Assembly (NCBI GenBank): GCA_049889095.1
Contig: JBLJFK010000004.1
Strand: one strand, 5' to 3'
DNA from: Ewingella sp049889095
GTDB lineage: Bacteria; Pseudomonadota; Gammaproteobacteria; Enterobacterales; Enterobacteriaceae
DNA length: 64,000 nucleotides
The translations under genes and the position numbers were made by a program. Every line of letters starts with the position of its first letter. Position 1 is the first letter of the stretch. Positions 9,502 to 18,212 of this stretch are shown here, one piece after another. Under the pieces are notes generated by a model, which saw only the letters and a program-made list of their open reading frames with translations, was not told the origin of the DNA and did no database searches.

Positions 9502-10098
9502 ATGCCTCGGTTAATAATCTGGAGTGAATGCCAGTTCACTAAGCTTGCGTTAAAGGAAATCATATTTAAGAAACTACCTTACGTTAACGAGATTATTTTT
9601 TTGGCTCCTGATGACAAGGTGAATTTGTATACAAAAGATTATCTGATCATTGACCCATCTGGAGGGTGTTTTAACCAGTGTTACGAGTTTTTGAACGAGA
9701 GTATCAACATAGTAGACCCAGAACGAATACTTATATTTTCTTCTGAGATAGACATGCTGATGTTGGAGTTTCTTCTTAAGAAAGAATTCAAGTTCCTTAA
9801 GAAGAGGAGAGAGCTATCAGAGCTAGTCAGTGCAGTACAACAGTTTATACAGCTTCAGAACATAATGAATAAAGAAGATGTTTTTAATTACAAGATCACA
9901 AAAATGGAAGAAAAAATCTTAGTTATGATGATGTTAGGCCTTTCAGTTAAGAGCATTTCAAATATATTAAAGCTAAGTGTGAAGACCATAAGTGTACATA
10001 AATGTAACTCACTAAGAAAAATAGGCGTAGATGCCAAAAGCAGTTCAGCTCTGTTCTTTCTACATAAACATGCTGTGGGAAATAGAGTTACTGCATAA
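9502..10098 (+). CDS. LuxR-type (RcsA-like layout) transcriptional regulator
   Basis: A protein of 198 residues from the ATG at 9502 (222 from a GTG at 9430). The C-terminus carries a LuxR/GerE helix-turn-helix: MEEKILVMMMLGLSVKSISN then LSVKTISVHKCNSLRKIGV, with the usual recognition helix. The N-terminal 120 residues (PRLIIWSECQFTKLALKEII) resemble a receiver-like fold without obvious phosphoacceptor acidic residues, as in RcsA-type auxiliary regulators. I prefer the ATG at 9502 because AGGCGG precedes it. It lies upstream of a degenerate EAL gene (73 bp gap) and of the exopolysaccharide promoter region, so control of polysaccharide or surface genes is a reasonable guess. This is not RcsA itself. 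Confidence 0.72.
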   Translation: MPRLIIWSECQFTKLALKEIIFKKLPYVNEIIFLAPDDKVNLYTKDYLIIDPSGGCFNQCYEFLNESINIVDPERILIFSSEIDMLMLEFLLKKEFKFLKKRRELSELVSAVQQFIQLQNIMNKEDVFNYKITKMEEKILVMMMLGLSVKSISNILKLSVKTISVHKCNSLRKIGVDAKSSSALFFLHKHAVGNRVTA

Positions 10099-10171
10099 GA
10101 AAATAGTATGACTGGCTCCTGTTGCTATTTTTTCAGTCAGTATGTTTACATTTTTATTCATGGGGTAAGGG

Positions 10172-10858
10172 ATGCAATCGGTTAAAAGAAATGATTCCGG
10201 ATATATCTTTGAGCCCATAGTCACAGTAGCGGGTGGAATGCTAGGTTTTGAATTGGTGAAGAAAGTAGAAAAAAATGAACACCATTTTGAACCTGAAGAA
10301 GACCAGTCTTCTTTCGCTGTAGAAGATAGAATCAAAGCATTCTTTGACCAGGTCACTATCGCCTGTGTTAACGAAGATGTTTTTATTAATAATGCTTTTT
10401 TGTTATCAATCGCTATCGATTACGAAATTGCTCTGCATATCGTGAGTAACACTGCGATGCAAAAGATATTGCAACAGCACACTTATATAAGACTCACATT
10501 GAACGAGCATTTCGAGGAATTTAAGACCGGGGATGCACGCCCGGTCCTTCATGCCCTTAGCAAATACTGCACTTTATGGCTAGATCACTTTGGGGAAGGG
10601 AGCACCAATCTTTCCCTCGTCATGAATGAAAATTTTGAGTACATAAAAATAAGTAAAATTTTTTTTTGGAAACATCAGGGAACCTTATCATTCCGTAAAA
10701 TTATTGAGCACCTAAAGCCCTATTGTAATGGCGTCATTATATGCGGCGTCGAGAATCATGGCCACATAGAATATTTAAAGGGCAGCGAGATTAAAGCTAT
10801 GCAGGGGTTATTATGGCTATCTTATAACCAGAAGAAGCTAACTGAAGCTTTTTTCTAA
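10172..10858 (+). CDS. Degenerate EAL-domain protein, probably non-catalytic
   Basis: A 228-residue protein covering a whole EAL fold. Recognisable segments are FEPIVTVAGGMLGFELV (EAL position), LWLDHFGEG (DDFG position), IKISKIFF (KID position), ICGVENHGHIEYL (AEGVE position) and MQGLLW (QG position). The second Asp of DDFG is His and the Glu of AEGVE is Cys. The protein should therefore not cleave cyclic di-GMP; like other degenerate EAL proteins of enterics it may bind a protein partner or the nucleotide. It follows the LuxR-type gene by 73 bp on the same strand, probably as one unit. Start ATG at 10172 follows a GGGG-containing stretch. Confidence 0.8.
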   Translation: MQSVKRNDSGYIFEPIVTVAGGMLGFELVKKVEKNEHHFEPEEDQSSFAVEDRIKAFFDQVTIACVNEDVFINNAFLLSIAIDYEIALHIVSNTAMQKILQQHTYIRLTLNEHFEEFKTGDARPVLHALSKYCTLWLDHFGEGSTNLSLVMNENFEYIKISKIFFWKHQGTLSFRKIIEHLKPYCNGVIICGVENHGHIEYLKGSEIKAMQGLLWLSYNQKKLTEAFF

Positions 10859-11279
10859 CTAATAAAAATTATAACAATAATTTCACATGCTTATAAAAGT
10901 GAAAAACTAACAACCTTGCATAGTATGGCAAGATTTTCTATCGCCCTGACTATTGCTCCCCTTATTCTGGCAAATTGGTAGCCGTAAACCAGGGGCGGTA
11001 GCGTCGCTACAATAGCTGAAGCCATATTGAAAACTAAATTTTTAATTATTAAAAACAACCATGCTGACACCACTTCATTAACTATAATAAAGCCTTTTTT
11101 TTTAATTTAACCAGGGTTGTTTATTGTTGTTAGTTGTGGAGGGATAAAAAATCCATTTTCAACACTGCGCCTTTACAGAATATGCAGGAGTTGCTGGATT
11201 GATTGAAAAGGTGACTGCCGGGGGAATATTTATCTAAATATGATTCATTCAATAAAACCCTAATAAGAGTGAAACCAGA
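10859..11279. promoter_or_regulatory. Exopolysaccharide operon leader and promoter region
   Basis: This 421 bp gap holds no credible gene. It carries the JUMPStart/ops element (separate entry), and the long untranslated leader from there to the ATG at 11280 is about 275 bp. The promoter should lie upstream of 10975. A CAAGATTTTCTA stretch near 10929 slightly resembles an RcsAB box but is too weak to claim. Confidence 0.55.
10975..11005 (+). promoter_or_regulatory. JUMPStart element with ops (RfaH recruitment site)
   Basis: The core GGCGGTAGCGT at 10994-11004 is identical to the ops sequence that pauses RNA polymerase and recruits the antiterminator RfaH. The preceding bases (TTGGTAGCC at 10975-10983, then AAACCAGGG) match the wider JUMPStart consensus found in leaders of capsule, LPS and hemolysin operons. 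It lies about 275 bp before the first polysaccharide gene, in the right orientation. RfaH-dependent elongation through the long operon is therefore expected from established knowledge. Confidence 0.9.
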
Positions 11280-12677
11280 ATGAAAACTCCACACAATCGC
11301 ACACGCTCTAATGCCAATGCGTCATTGATTTCAATGGTTCAGCGGTTTTCTGATATCTCAATAATATTCTTCAGTCTGTATATTGTAATTTTACTTAACA
11401 AGCTTTCATTTAACTATAAACATGTACTGACAGCATTGGTCGTTCTGGGTGCATTCCAAATGATTGGCGGAATTACAGATTTTTATCGCTCTTGGCGTGG
11501 AGTGAAAATGTCTGCTGAGTTGGTTCTCATCTCTAAGAACTGGACACTAAGCTTGATTGTCACTCTGGGATTAATTTCAGTCTTAAGTGATTTTTATTTA
11601 GGCTTCAAGATTTTCATTGAGTGGTATTTTGCCGTTTTAGCTGGATTCTTTTTATGTCGCATTGGCATTCGGGTTGGATCCGGTCTTTTACGCAAGATGG
11701 GATACAATGTTCGACGGGTTGCAGTCGTCGGTACAATGCCCGCAGGCATTAACCTCATCAGTAGTTTTATTGATGAACCATGGATGGGTTTCGTTGTGAC
11801 AGGCATTTACGATGAAAAGCCTTTAGAGGGTATCACCGGTATCAATTACGCTGGAGATTTCGACCAACTTATTGAAGATGCACGCGGCGGAAAACTGGAT
11901 CGCATCTATATTGCGATGAGTATGAAGGATGAGTTAAAAATAAAAAATATTGTACGGAAACTCACGGATACGACCTGTTCTGTACTGCTGATTCCTGATG
12001 TATTTACATTCAACATCCTCCAGTCACGCACTGAAGAAATCAATGGAATACCTGTTGTGCCGCTGTTTGACACACCATTAAACGGTATTAACATGGTGTT
12101 CAAACGTATCGAAGATATCGCTGTTTCATCTATTATCCTTCTGTTGATTTCCGTTCCACTCGTGATAATTGCTTGTGCTATTAAACTGACCTCCCCGGGA
12201 CCGGCTATTTTCCGCCAGGTTCGCTATGGCATGGATGGGAAGCCTATTATAGTATGGAAATTCCGTACGATGACGGTCATGGAAAATGGTGGATTAGTGA
12301 TACAGGCAAAGCAAAATGATCCCCGGGTCACTAAGCTAGGGAAATTCCTGCGAAACACCTCTCTCGATGAGTTACCGCAATTTTTTAACGTACTCTTCGG
12401 TCAGATGTCAGTTGTCGGCCCCAGACCACATGCGGTCGCTCATAATGAACAATATCGTTCTCTGATCGAAGGCTATATGCTTCGCCATAAAGTCAAACCC
12501 GGCATTACAGGATTGGCTCAAATTAATGGCTTCCGGGGTGAGACTGATACACTCGACAAGATGCAAAAACGTGTAGACTTTGACCTGTTATATATTCGTG
12601 GCTGGAGCATTTGGTTGGATCTTGAGATTATATTCTTAACATTCTTCAAAGGCTTTGTTAGTAAGACTGCATATTAA
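11280..12677 (+). CDS. Undecaprenyl-phosphate glucose/galactose phosphotransferase (WcaJ/AmsG type)
   Basis: A 465-residue polyprenyl-phosphate hexose-1-phosphate transferase that starts the repeat unit on the lipid carrier at the inner membrane. Four membrane helices span residues 20-125, then a nucleotide-binding-like domain (VRRVAVVGTMPAGINLI), another helix near 280 (AVSSIILLLISVPLVIIACA), and the catalytic bacterial sugar transferase domain with PGPAIFRQVRYGMDGKPI, FRTM, SLDELPQFFNVL, GPRPHA and KPGITGLAQINGFRGE. The length equals WcaJ. It is the first gene after the RfaH site, and the sugar (glucose or galactose) cannot be read from the sequence. Confidence 0.9.
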   Translation: MKTPHNRTRSNANASLISMVQRFSDISIIFFSLYIVILLNKLSFNYKHVLTALVVLGAFQMIGGITDFYRSWRGVKMSAELVLISKNWTLSLIVTLGLISVLSDFYLGFKIFIEWYFAVLAGFFLCRIGIRVGSGLLRKMGYNVRRVAVVGTMPAGINLISSFIDEPWMGFVVTGIYDEKPLEGITGINYAGDFDQLIEDARGGKLDRIYIAMSMKDELKIKNIVRKLTDTTCSVLLIPDVFTFNILQSRTEEINGIPVVPLFDTPLNGINMVFKRIEDIAVSSIILLLISVPLVIIACAIKLTSPGPAIFRQVRYGMDGKPIIVWKFRTMTVMENGGLVIQAKQNDPRVTKLGKFLRNTSLDELPQFFNVLFGQMSVVGPRPHAVAHNEQYRSLIEGYMLRHKVKPGITGLAQINGFRGETDTLDKMQKRVDFDLLYIRGWSIWLDLEIIFLTFFKGFVSKTAY

Positions 12678-13152
12678 TATTATACAGACTCTTTTGGTCC
12701 CTTTATTACTGGTTAAGTTGAAATATCGTCAACCTTATTACATTTTTTACCCAGGATATTATGGCGCTAAAAAACCCTTCAAATACAATGAAAAATTAAT
12801 GCAGTATGCCTTAAGCATCAGGTGTGCCCCTTCGCTTCGTACATAGACTCCTTGGGTTAAAAGGAGTCTTGCAATTGTGAGAGCTCAGGGTGAAATAGTT
12901 TTGAGTGTATGACTCATTTATTGGAGTCTCTCCAATTAAATAAGTGAAATGAATAATATTCATTTCAAACGGATAAAATTGTTCAGGTGTTTTTTGATAA
13001 CTCTTGATGTGCTCTTCTTTTTTACCAAAACGGAGGTTGTCTAGCGGGCTTTATTGCCCCGCTTTATCAAAGTGACCACTTCTGTTTATTAGCACCATTC
13101 ACTGACACTAACACTGACAGATTACTCTCTTCTTCATTGATGATATGAACTT
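12678..13152. other. 475-bp gap with several hairpins between the initiating transferase and wza
   Basis: No credible gene. Three inverted repeats stand out. One is a 9-bp stem AGACTCCTT/AAGGAGTCT at 12845-12869. The second is a near-perfect palindrome of 10-bp arms GAAATGAATA/TATTCATTTC at 12946-12966. The third is a hairpin AGCGGGG-type stem at 13043-13063 followed by TTTAT, resembling a terminator or attenuator. Transcription from upstream may be partly attenuated here, or a second promoter may drive wza onward. Confidence 0.5.
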
Positions 13153-14286
13153 ATGACGAAAAAATATTTGAAATTTTCGGTGATTGCCGTTGCATTAGGG
13201 CTATTAAGTGGCTGTAGCGTGCTACCTGGACAGGATCTTAGCACTTCAGGTAAAGACATCATCAAAGCGCAGGACAGTGATTTTGATCTGGATAAAATGG
13301 TTAACGTATTACCGATGACACCAGGTTTGATCGACAAGCTGCGTCCGGTACCTGTTACCGCCCGTTCCAATCCGCAGTTGGATGCTCTCCTCAGCCGCTA
13401 TGAATACCGTGTTGGTGTGGGTGACGTGCTCATGGTGACAGTGTGGGAACACCCGGAATTGACGACGCCGGCAGGGCAATATCGCAGCGCCAGCGATACA
13501 GGAAACTGGGTCAATGCAGATGGCACTATATTCTATCCCTATATCGGCAAGGTCGCGGTTGCAGGTAAAACATTGAGCGAGATCCGTAAAGATATCAGCC
13601 GCCGGCTGACTACCTATATTGAAAGCCCGCAGGTCGATGTCAGCATCGCGGCATTCCGCTCACAAAAAACCTACATTACGGGTGAAGTGGCGAAATCTGG
13701 CCAGCAGGCGATTACCAATATTCCATTGACCGTAATGGATGCGATCAATGCCGCGGGTGGCCTGGCTCCTGATGCCGACTGGCGTAATGTCGTGCTGACC
13801 CACAACGGCCAGGATTCCAAAATCTCATTATATGCCCTGATGCAAAGGGGCGACCTGACACAGAATAAATTGCTCTATCCCGGGGATATTCTGTTTATTC
13901 CGCGTAATGATGACCTGAAAGTATTTGTAATGGGTGAAGTCGGTAAGCAGGCGACGCTGAAGATGGATCGCAGTGGTATGACGCTGGCTGAAGCATTGGG
14001 CCATGCAGAAGGCATTTCGCAGGCAATGAGTGATGCCAGCGGTATCTTTGTAGTGCGTCAGTTGAAAAATGATAAAACCGGCAAGATTGCAAATATCTAT
14101 CAGTTGAATGCACAAGATGCCTCCGCGATGGTGCTGAGTACTGAATTCCAACTGCAACCGTACGATATTGTCTATGTCACCACTGCCCCTGTTGTTCGTT
14201 GGAATCGCGTTATTTCACAACTGGTGCCGACCATCACAGGTCTGCATGATATGACAGAAAACGTTCGCTATATCAGGAACTGGTGA
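13153..14286 (+). CDS. wza: Outer-membrane polysaccharide export lipoprotein
   Basis: 377 residues, the expected size of Wza, the octameric outer-membrane channel for group 1-type capsule and exopolysaccharide. A lipoprotein signal peptide ends in LLSGCSVLPG (Cys near residue 21). The Poly_export domain follows (YEYRVGVGDVLMVTVWEHPE), then two SLBB-type domains (KTYITGEVAKSGQQAITNIP and DLKVFVMGEVGKQATLKM). The conserved C-terminal helix ends in NVRYIRNW. It is followed 4 bp later by wzb, which indicates a tight operon. Confidence 0.95.
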   Translation: MTKKYLKFSVIAVALGLLSGCSVLPGQDLSTSGKDIIKAQDSDFDLDKMVNVLPMTPGLIDKLRPVPVTARSNPQLDALLSRYEYRVGVGDVLMVTVWEHPELTTPAGQYRSASDTGNWVNADGTIFYPYIGKVAVAGKTLSEIRKDISRRLTTYIESPQVDVSIAAFRSQKTYITGEVAKSGQQAITNIPLTVMDAINAAGGLAPDADWRNVVLTHNGQDSKISLYALMQRGDLTQNKLLYPGDILFIPRNDDLKVFVMGEVGKQATLKMDRSGMTLAEALGHAEGISQAMSDASGIFVVRQLKNDKTGKIANIYQLNAQDASAMVLSTEFQLQPYDIVYVTTAPVVRWNRVISQLVPTITGLHDMTENVRYIRNW

Positions 14287-14290
14287 GAAT

Positions 14291-14725
14291 ATGTTTAATT
14301 CCATTCTCGTTGTTTGTACTGGAAACATATGCAGATCCCCTATTGCTGAAAGACTGTTAAGAAATCATCTGCCAGTAAAAAAAATAGATTCTGCCGGTGT
14401 CAGCGCATTAGTCGGACATGCGGCAGATGATACCGCATGCTTAATCTCTGAGCAGAATGGTCTATCGCTGGAAGGGCATGTAGGACAGCAGTTCAGTGCA
14501 TCCTTAGCGAGGAAATATGACCTTATTCTTGTGATGGAAAAAGATCATATTGAGCAAATCTCAAAAATAGCGCCCGAAGCAAGGGGTAAAACCATGCTTT
14601 TGGGCTATTGGTTAGGACAAAAAGAGATACCTGACCCTTATCGCAAGAGTTATGAAGCGTTTGAGTTTGTGTACGGGACTATTGACCTCGCATGTCAAAG
14701 TTGGATTGGCAAATTGAACAAATGA
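14291..14725 (+). CDS. wzb: Low-molecular-weight protein-tyrosine phosphatase
   Basis: 144 residues. It dephosphorylates the tyrosine cluster of Wzc so that Wzc can cycle. The catalytic P-loop is VVCTGNICRSPIAERLL (CX5R), and the general acid Asp lies in the DPYRKS loop. It is cytoplasmic. It lies between wza (4 bp gap) and wzc (16 bp gap), the standard order of the export module. Confidence 0.95.
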   Translation: MFNSILVVCTGNICRSPIAERLLRNHLPVKKIDSAGVSALVGHAADDTACLISEQNGLSLEGHVGQQFSASLARKYDLILVMEKDHIEQISKIAPEARGKTMLLGYWLGQKEIPDPYRKSYEAFEFVYGTIDLACQSWIGKLNK

Positions 14726-14741
14726 TTATCAGGATAAAAAA

Positions 14742-16913
14742 ATGGGATCTGGCGTAACCAAAAATACTGTTTTCAATGATTCAGACGAGATCAATGTCGG
14801 CCGTCTCATTGGGGAACTCGTTGATCATTGGAAAATGATTATCGCAATAGTGTCGTTTACAACGATTATTGCAATAATTTATGTTTTTTTCTCAACTCCC
14901 ATTTATCAAGCGAGTTCACTCGTTCAGGTTGAGCAAAAACAAGGAAACAGCATATTAAGTAGTTTGAGTCAGGTTCTCCCTGATACCGCTCCACAGTCAG
15001 CGCCTGAAATATCGCTATTACAGTCTCGAATGATTTTAGGTAAAACGGTTGATCAACTTGACCTACGACATGTTGTAAAGCAGAGCTATTTCCCATTGTT
15101 TGGCAAAGGCTGGTCAAGACTTACCGGTCAAAGCGAAGGGACTTTGGCAATCTCTGATATGAAGTTGTCAAGTGATGTGATCGGTTCAAATACAGTAGTC
15201 GTCACCATCATTGATAAAAATACATTCACCGTTGAAGGCGAAGGTTTTAAATATGATGGCCACGTTGGTGTCATTTTAAATAAACCGTATATATCATTAT
15301 TAGTCTCTAAAATAAACGCTGATGCAGGTACTGAGTTTGAGGTTAAAGAATTATCAAGACTAGATGCAATTAATAATTTATCGAAAGCATTTGCAGTAAA
15401 TGAACAAGGGAAAGACTCCGGGATGTTAAGCCTCACATTAATAGGTGAGAATCCAGCACTAATTACTAAAATATTAGATAAAATCAGTACAAATTATTTG
15501 AATCAGAATATTGAACGCCAGGCTGCGCAAGATGCGAAAAGTCTCGACTTTTTAAATCGACAGTTGCCAGAGGTTAGGCAGGAACTTGATACTGCTGAAG
15601 ACAAATTAAATGATTATAGAAAACAGAAAAATTCGGTTGATCTGTCATTAGAGGCTAAGTCTGTATTAGACCAAATAGTCAATGTCGACAATCAGCTAAA
15701 TGAATTAACATTCAAAGAAGCAGAGATCTCACAGTTATATACAAAAGAGCATCCGACTTATAAAGCATTACTCGAGAAAAGAGCGACATTAGAGAATGAG
15801 CAAGCGAAACTTAATAAACAAGTATCGTCAATGCCATCGACACAGCAAGGAATCCTGAAGCTAAGCAGGGATGTTGAATCAGGAAGAGCGGTATACATGC
15901 AGTTGCTTAATCGCCAGCAAGAACTCAGCATCTCTAAATCGAGTGCTATCGGTAATGTAAGGATTATTGACCAGGCGATTACCGATCCTAAACCTGTTCA
16001 ACCAAGGAAGTTACTTGGCATCCTTATAGGGATGTTTATTGGTGGTTTTATTGCAATAGGATCCATTATTCTAAAAATCTCATTGCGACATGGCATTGAG
16101 TCTTCTGAAGAGTTAGAAAATCTGGGGATTAATGTCTACGCTAACGTTCCAATATCAGAATGGCTAAATAAAAATAACAACAAAGCCCGGCAATTAGGAA
16201 TTAGAAGGAATACAGTTGACGAAAAAAACAGTTTATTGTTCTTAACGAATCCAGCTGATATTTCGATAGAAGCAATAAGAGGTTTAAGAACTAGCTTACA
16301 CTTCGCGATGATGGAAGCGAAAAACAAGGTGTTAATGATTTCCGGGGCAAGCCCTAAGGCGGGTAAAACGTTCATTAGCTCTAACTTGTCAGCCACTATC
16401 GCAAATTCAGGAAAAAAAGTATTATATATAGATGCGGATATGCGTAAAGGATACGTTCATAGAGTTTTAGGCGTCCCCGTAGAGTGTGGTCTATCGGATT
16501 ACTTATCTGGTCGTGAAGGACTGCCTAACATAGTTAAAGCAATAAAAGAGTCAGGCTTTGATTTTATATCAAGAGGATCAATTCCTCCGAATCCTGCCGA
16601 GCTTCTAATGCATCCCCGAATGCACGCGTTAGTCATATGGGCAAATGATAACTATGACCTTATTGTCATTGATACGCCTCCTGTATTAGCTGTCACAGAT
16701 GCAGTTATTATTGGGTCTTATTCAGGTACTACATTGCTTGTTGCTCGATTTGAAGAAAACACTGCGAAAGAAATAGATATTAGCATAAGAAAATTGGAGC
16801 AAAGCAATGTTGAAGTTAAAGGCTGTGTGTTGAATGGTATCGTTAGAAGAGCGAGTAGTCGATACGGATATGGATATAATGGCTATGGGTATTCATATGC
16901 TGACAAGAATTAA
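14742..16913 (+). CDS. wzc: Tyrosine autokinase / polysaccharide copolymerase
   Basis: 723 residues. The inner-membrane copolymerase controls chain length and couples polymerisation to Wza. The N-terminal Wzz domain has a helix (MIIAIVSFTTIIAIIYVFF) and a long periplasmic coiled-coil section (250-400). The second membrane span is LLGILIGMFIGGFIAIGSII. The cytoplasmic BY-kinase carries Walker A GASPKAGKTFIS, Walker A' LYIDADMRKG and Walker B LIVIDTPP. The C-terminal tail is a tyrosine cluster (RYGYGYNGYGYSYADKN), the substrate of autophosphorylation and of Wzb. Confidence 0.95.
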   Translation: MGSGVTKNTVFNDSDEINVGRLIGELVDHWKMIIAIVSFTTIIAIIYVFFSTPIYQASSLVQVEQKQGNSILSSLSQVLPDTAPQSAPEISLLQSRMILGKTVDQLDLRHVVKQSYFPLFGKGWSRLTGQSEGTLAISDMKLSSDVIGSNTVVVTIIDKNTFTVEGEGFKYDGHVGVILNKPYISLLVSKINADAGTEFEVKELSRLDAINNLSKAFAVNEQGKDSGMLSLTLIGENPALITKILDKISTNYLNQNIERQAAQDAKSLDFLNRQLPEVRQELDTAEDKLNDYRKQKNSVDLSLEAKSVLDQIVNVDNQLNELTFKEAEISQLYTKEHPTYKALLEKRATLENEQAKLNKQVSSMPSTQQGILKLSRDVESGRAVYMQLLNRQQELSISKSSAIGNVRIIDQAITDPKPVQPRKLLGILIGMFIGGFIAIGSIILKISLRHGIESSEELENLGINVYANVPISEWLNKNNNKARQLGIRRNTVDEKNSLLFLTNPADISIEAIRGLRTSLHFAMMEAKNKVLMISGASPKAGKTFISSNLSATIANSGKKVLYIDADMRKGYVHRVLGVPVECGLSDYLSGREGLPNIVKAIKESGFDFISRGSIPPNPAELLMHPRMHALVIWANDNYDLIVIDTPPVLAVTDAVIIGSYSGTTLLVARFEENTAKEIDISIRKLEQSNVEVKGCVLNGIVRRASSRYGYGYNGYGYSYADKN

Positions 16914-16963
16914 GAATTAATCTAACCATCAAAACATTGTCATTTAAGCCGGCTAAAGAATAT

Positions 16964-18157
16964 ATGAAAAAATTAAGAATAAATGTAGATAATATTGCGT
17001 GGTATACATTTCATATCTTTATATTTATCAAAGCTTTTACCGGCCCATTAACATTATACCTCCCTTATATCCGTTTTCTGCCAATAGCGATGATGGTTGT
17101 TTTATTGGGATATAGAATATACACGGATGTTTTAAATGGAAAGAAAATAGTCCTACTGTTAGTTTTCTTATTACTATATGTAGCAATAGGTATTATTAAT
17201 AATTCACTCATTGGTTCTGTTTTTGGGCTGTACATTTTCGTTCCGTTTTTATTTGCATTTTTCTACTCATCAGTACTGTATGAACGTATTTTCTTTAATA
17301 ATGCCAGATTCAACTTTTTCTATTTTTTGAGTTGTGCGGCAGGAATATTTTATGTAAACCAATTTGGTGCGGCATGGATTGGTGCAGAACAAGAAATTGG
17401 CGGTGTTACCAAAGTGGTATCGCGCGATTGGATATCAGATGGAATGATGAGAAATCCAGGTTTTACTGGTACCTCTGTTGGTTCGGCCACATTAGTTATC
17501 ATAACCTGTACTTTTATTGGTTTTTATTTAATTAGTAAAAGGCGCCTTATCAGTTTTGCTGCATTGTTTGCAATGTCAGGTTATCTCATCTACTTAACAA
17601 CAACTAAAACAACAATGGCTACTCTCGGCTTTGTCTTTATGTTGGCATTCTGTACATCTTTGATTACGAGATATACAGTAAAAATAACTTTTCTACTGCT
17701 AAGCCTGTTTTCGTATTATTGCATGTTCAATATCAATAATGTATCAACGGGAATGCTGACCAATACAATGCTAATTAGAATTTATCAGACATGGCCAAAC
17801 GCCATGTTATTACTTGAAAATTCAACACAATATTTCATAGGTAAAGGGTTTGGTTCGATTGGTGTTCCAACATATTACTTTACACCCGCCGAGGCAAATT
17901 CTGCAGATAATATTTTCGTGTACTTATATATTATATTTGGCATAGCGAGCGTTATATTAGTATTTTACGGGATGATAAAATTTTTATATTTTAAGTTTGA
18001 GTCATCCAAAGATAGTAAACAATTTTTCATTATGGCTTTAGTCATTCTAACCGGTGGTATAACGTCAAACCTCATCGAGGCAGCATTCTACTCGGTTTAT
18101 GGTGGAGTGATCATTGGTGTTGTTTTTTCCAAAAAATTAAGCTTGAAATTCACCTAA
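16964..18157 (+). CDS. Polysaccharide polymerase candidate (Wzy-like)
   Basis: A polytopic membrane protein of about 397 residues with 10-12 hydrophobic segments (for example VLLLVFLLLYVAIGIINN and ILVFYGMIKFLYF). Sequence conservation is low, as is usual for Wzy. The position between wzc and the glycosyltransferases, plus the periplasmic loop in the second half, support a polymerase that joins lipid-linked repeat units on the periplasmic side. A TTG at 16937 is in frame, but the ATG at 16964 has AAAG upstream and is preferred. Codon use becomes AT-rich from here to about 24.5 kb, as is typical for serotype-specific genes. Confidence 0.7.
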   Translation: MKKLRINVDNIAWYTFHIFIFIKAFTGPLTLYLPYIRFLPIAMMVVLLGYRIYTDVLNGKKIVLLLVFLLLYVAIGIINNSLIGSVFGLYIFVPFLFAFFYSSVLYERIFFNNARFNFFYFLSCAAGIFYVNQFGAAWIGAEQEIGGVTKVVSRDWISDGMMRNPGFTGTSVGSATLVIITCTFIGFYLISKRRLISFAALFAMSGYLIYLTTTKTTMATLGFVFMLAFCTSLITRYTVKITFLLLSLFSYYCMFNINNVSTGMLTNTMLIRIYQTWPNAMLLLENSTQYFIGKGFGSIGVPTYYFTPAEANSADNIFVYLYIIFGIASVILVFYGMIKFLYFKFESSKDSKQFFIMALVILTGGITSNLIEAAFYSVYGGVIIGVVFSKKLSLKFT

Positions 18158-18212
18158 TACATCAGTACAAGGAAGTATAAAAATAACACCCTGTATGCAG
18201 AGGTAACTGAAA

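Noticed and set aside
10921..10945. Possible RcsAB box upstream of the JUMPStart element
   Set aside because: Only the left half resembles the consensus; the right half does not.
10891..11073. A 60-codon minus-strand frame in the polysaccharide leader
   Set aside because: It runs through the JUMPStart element, has no ribosome binding site and resembles nothing known.
12655..12846. A 63-codon frame overlapping the end of the undecaprenyl-phosphate transferase
   Set aside because: Starts inside the upstream gene and ends at a hairpin; composition is not gene-like.
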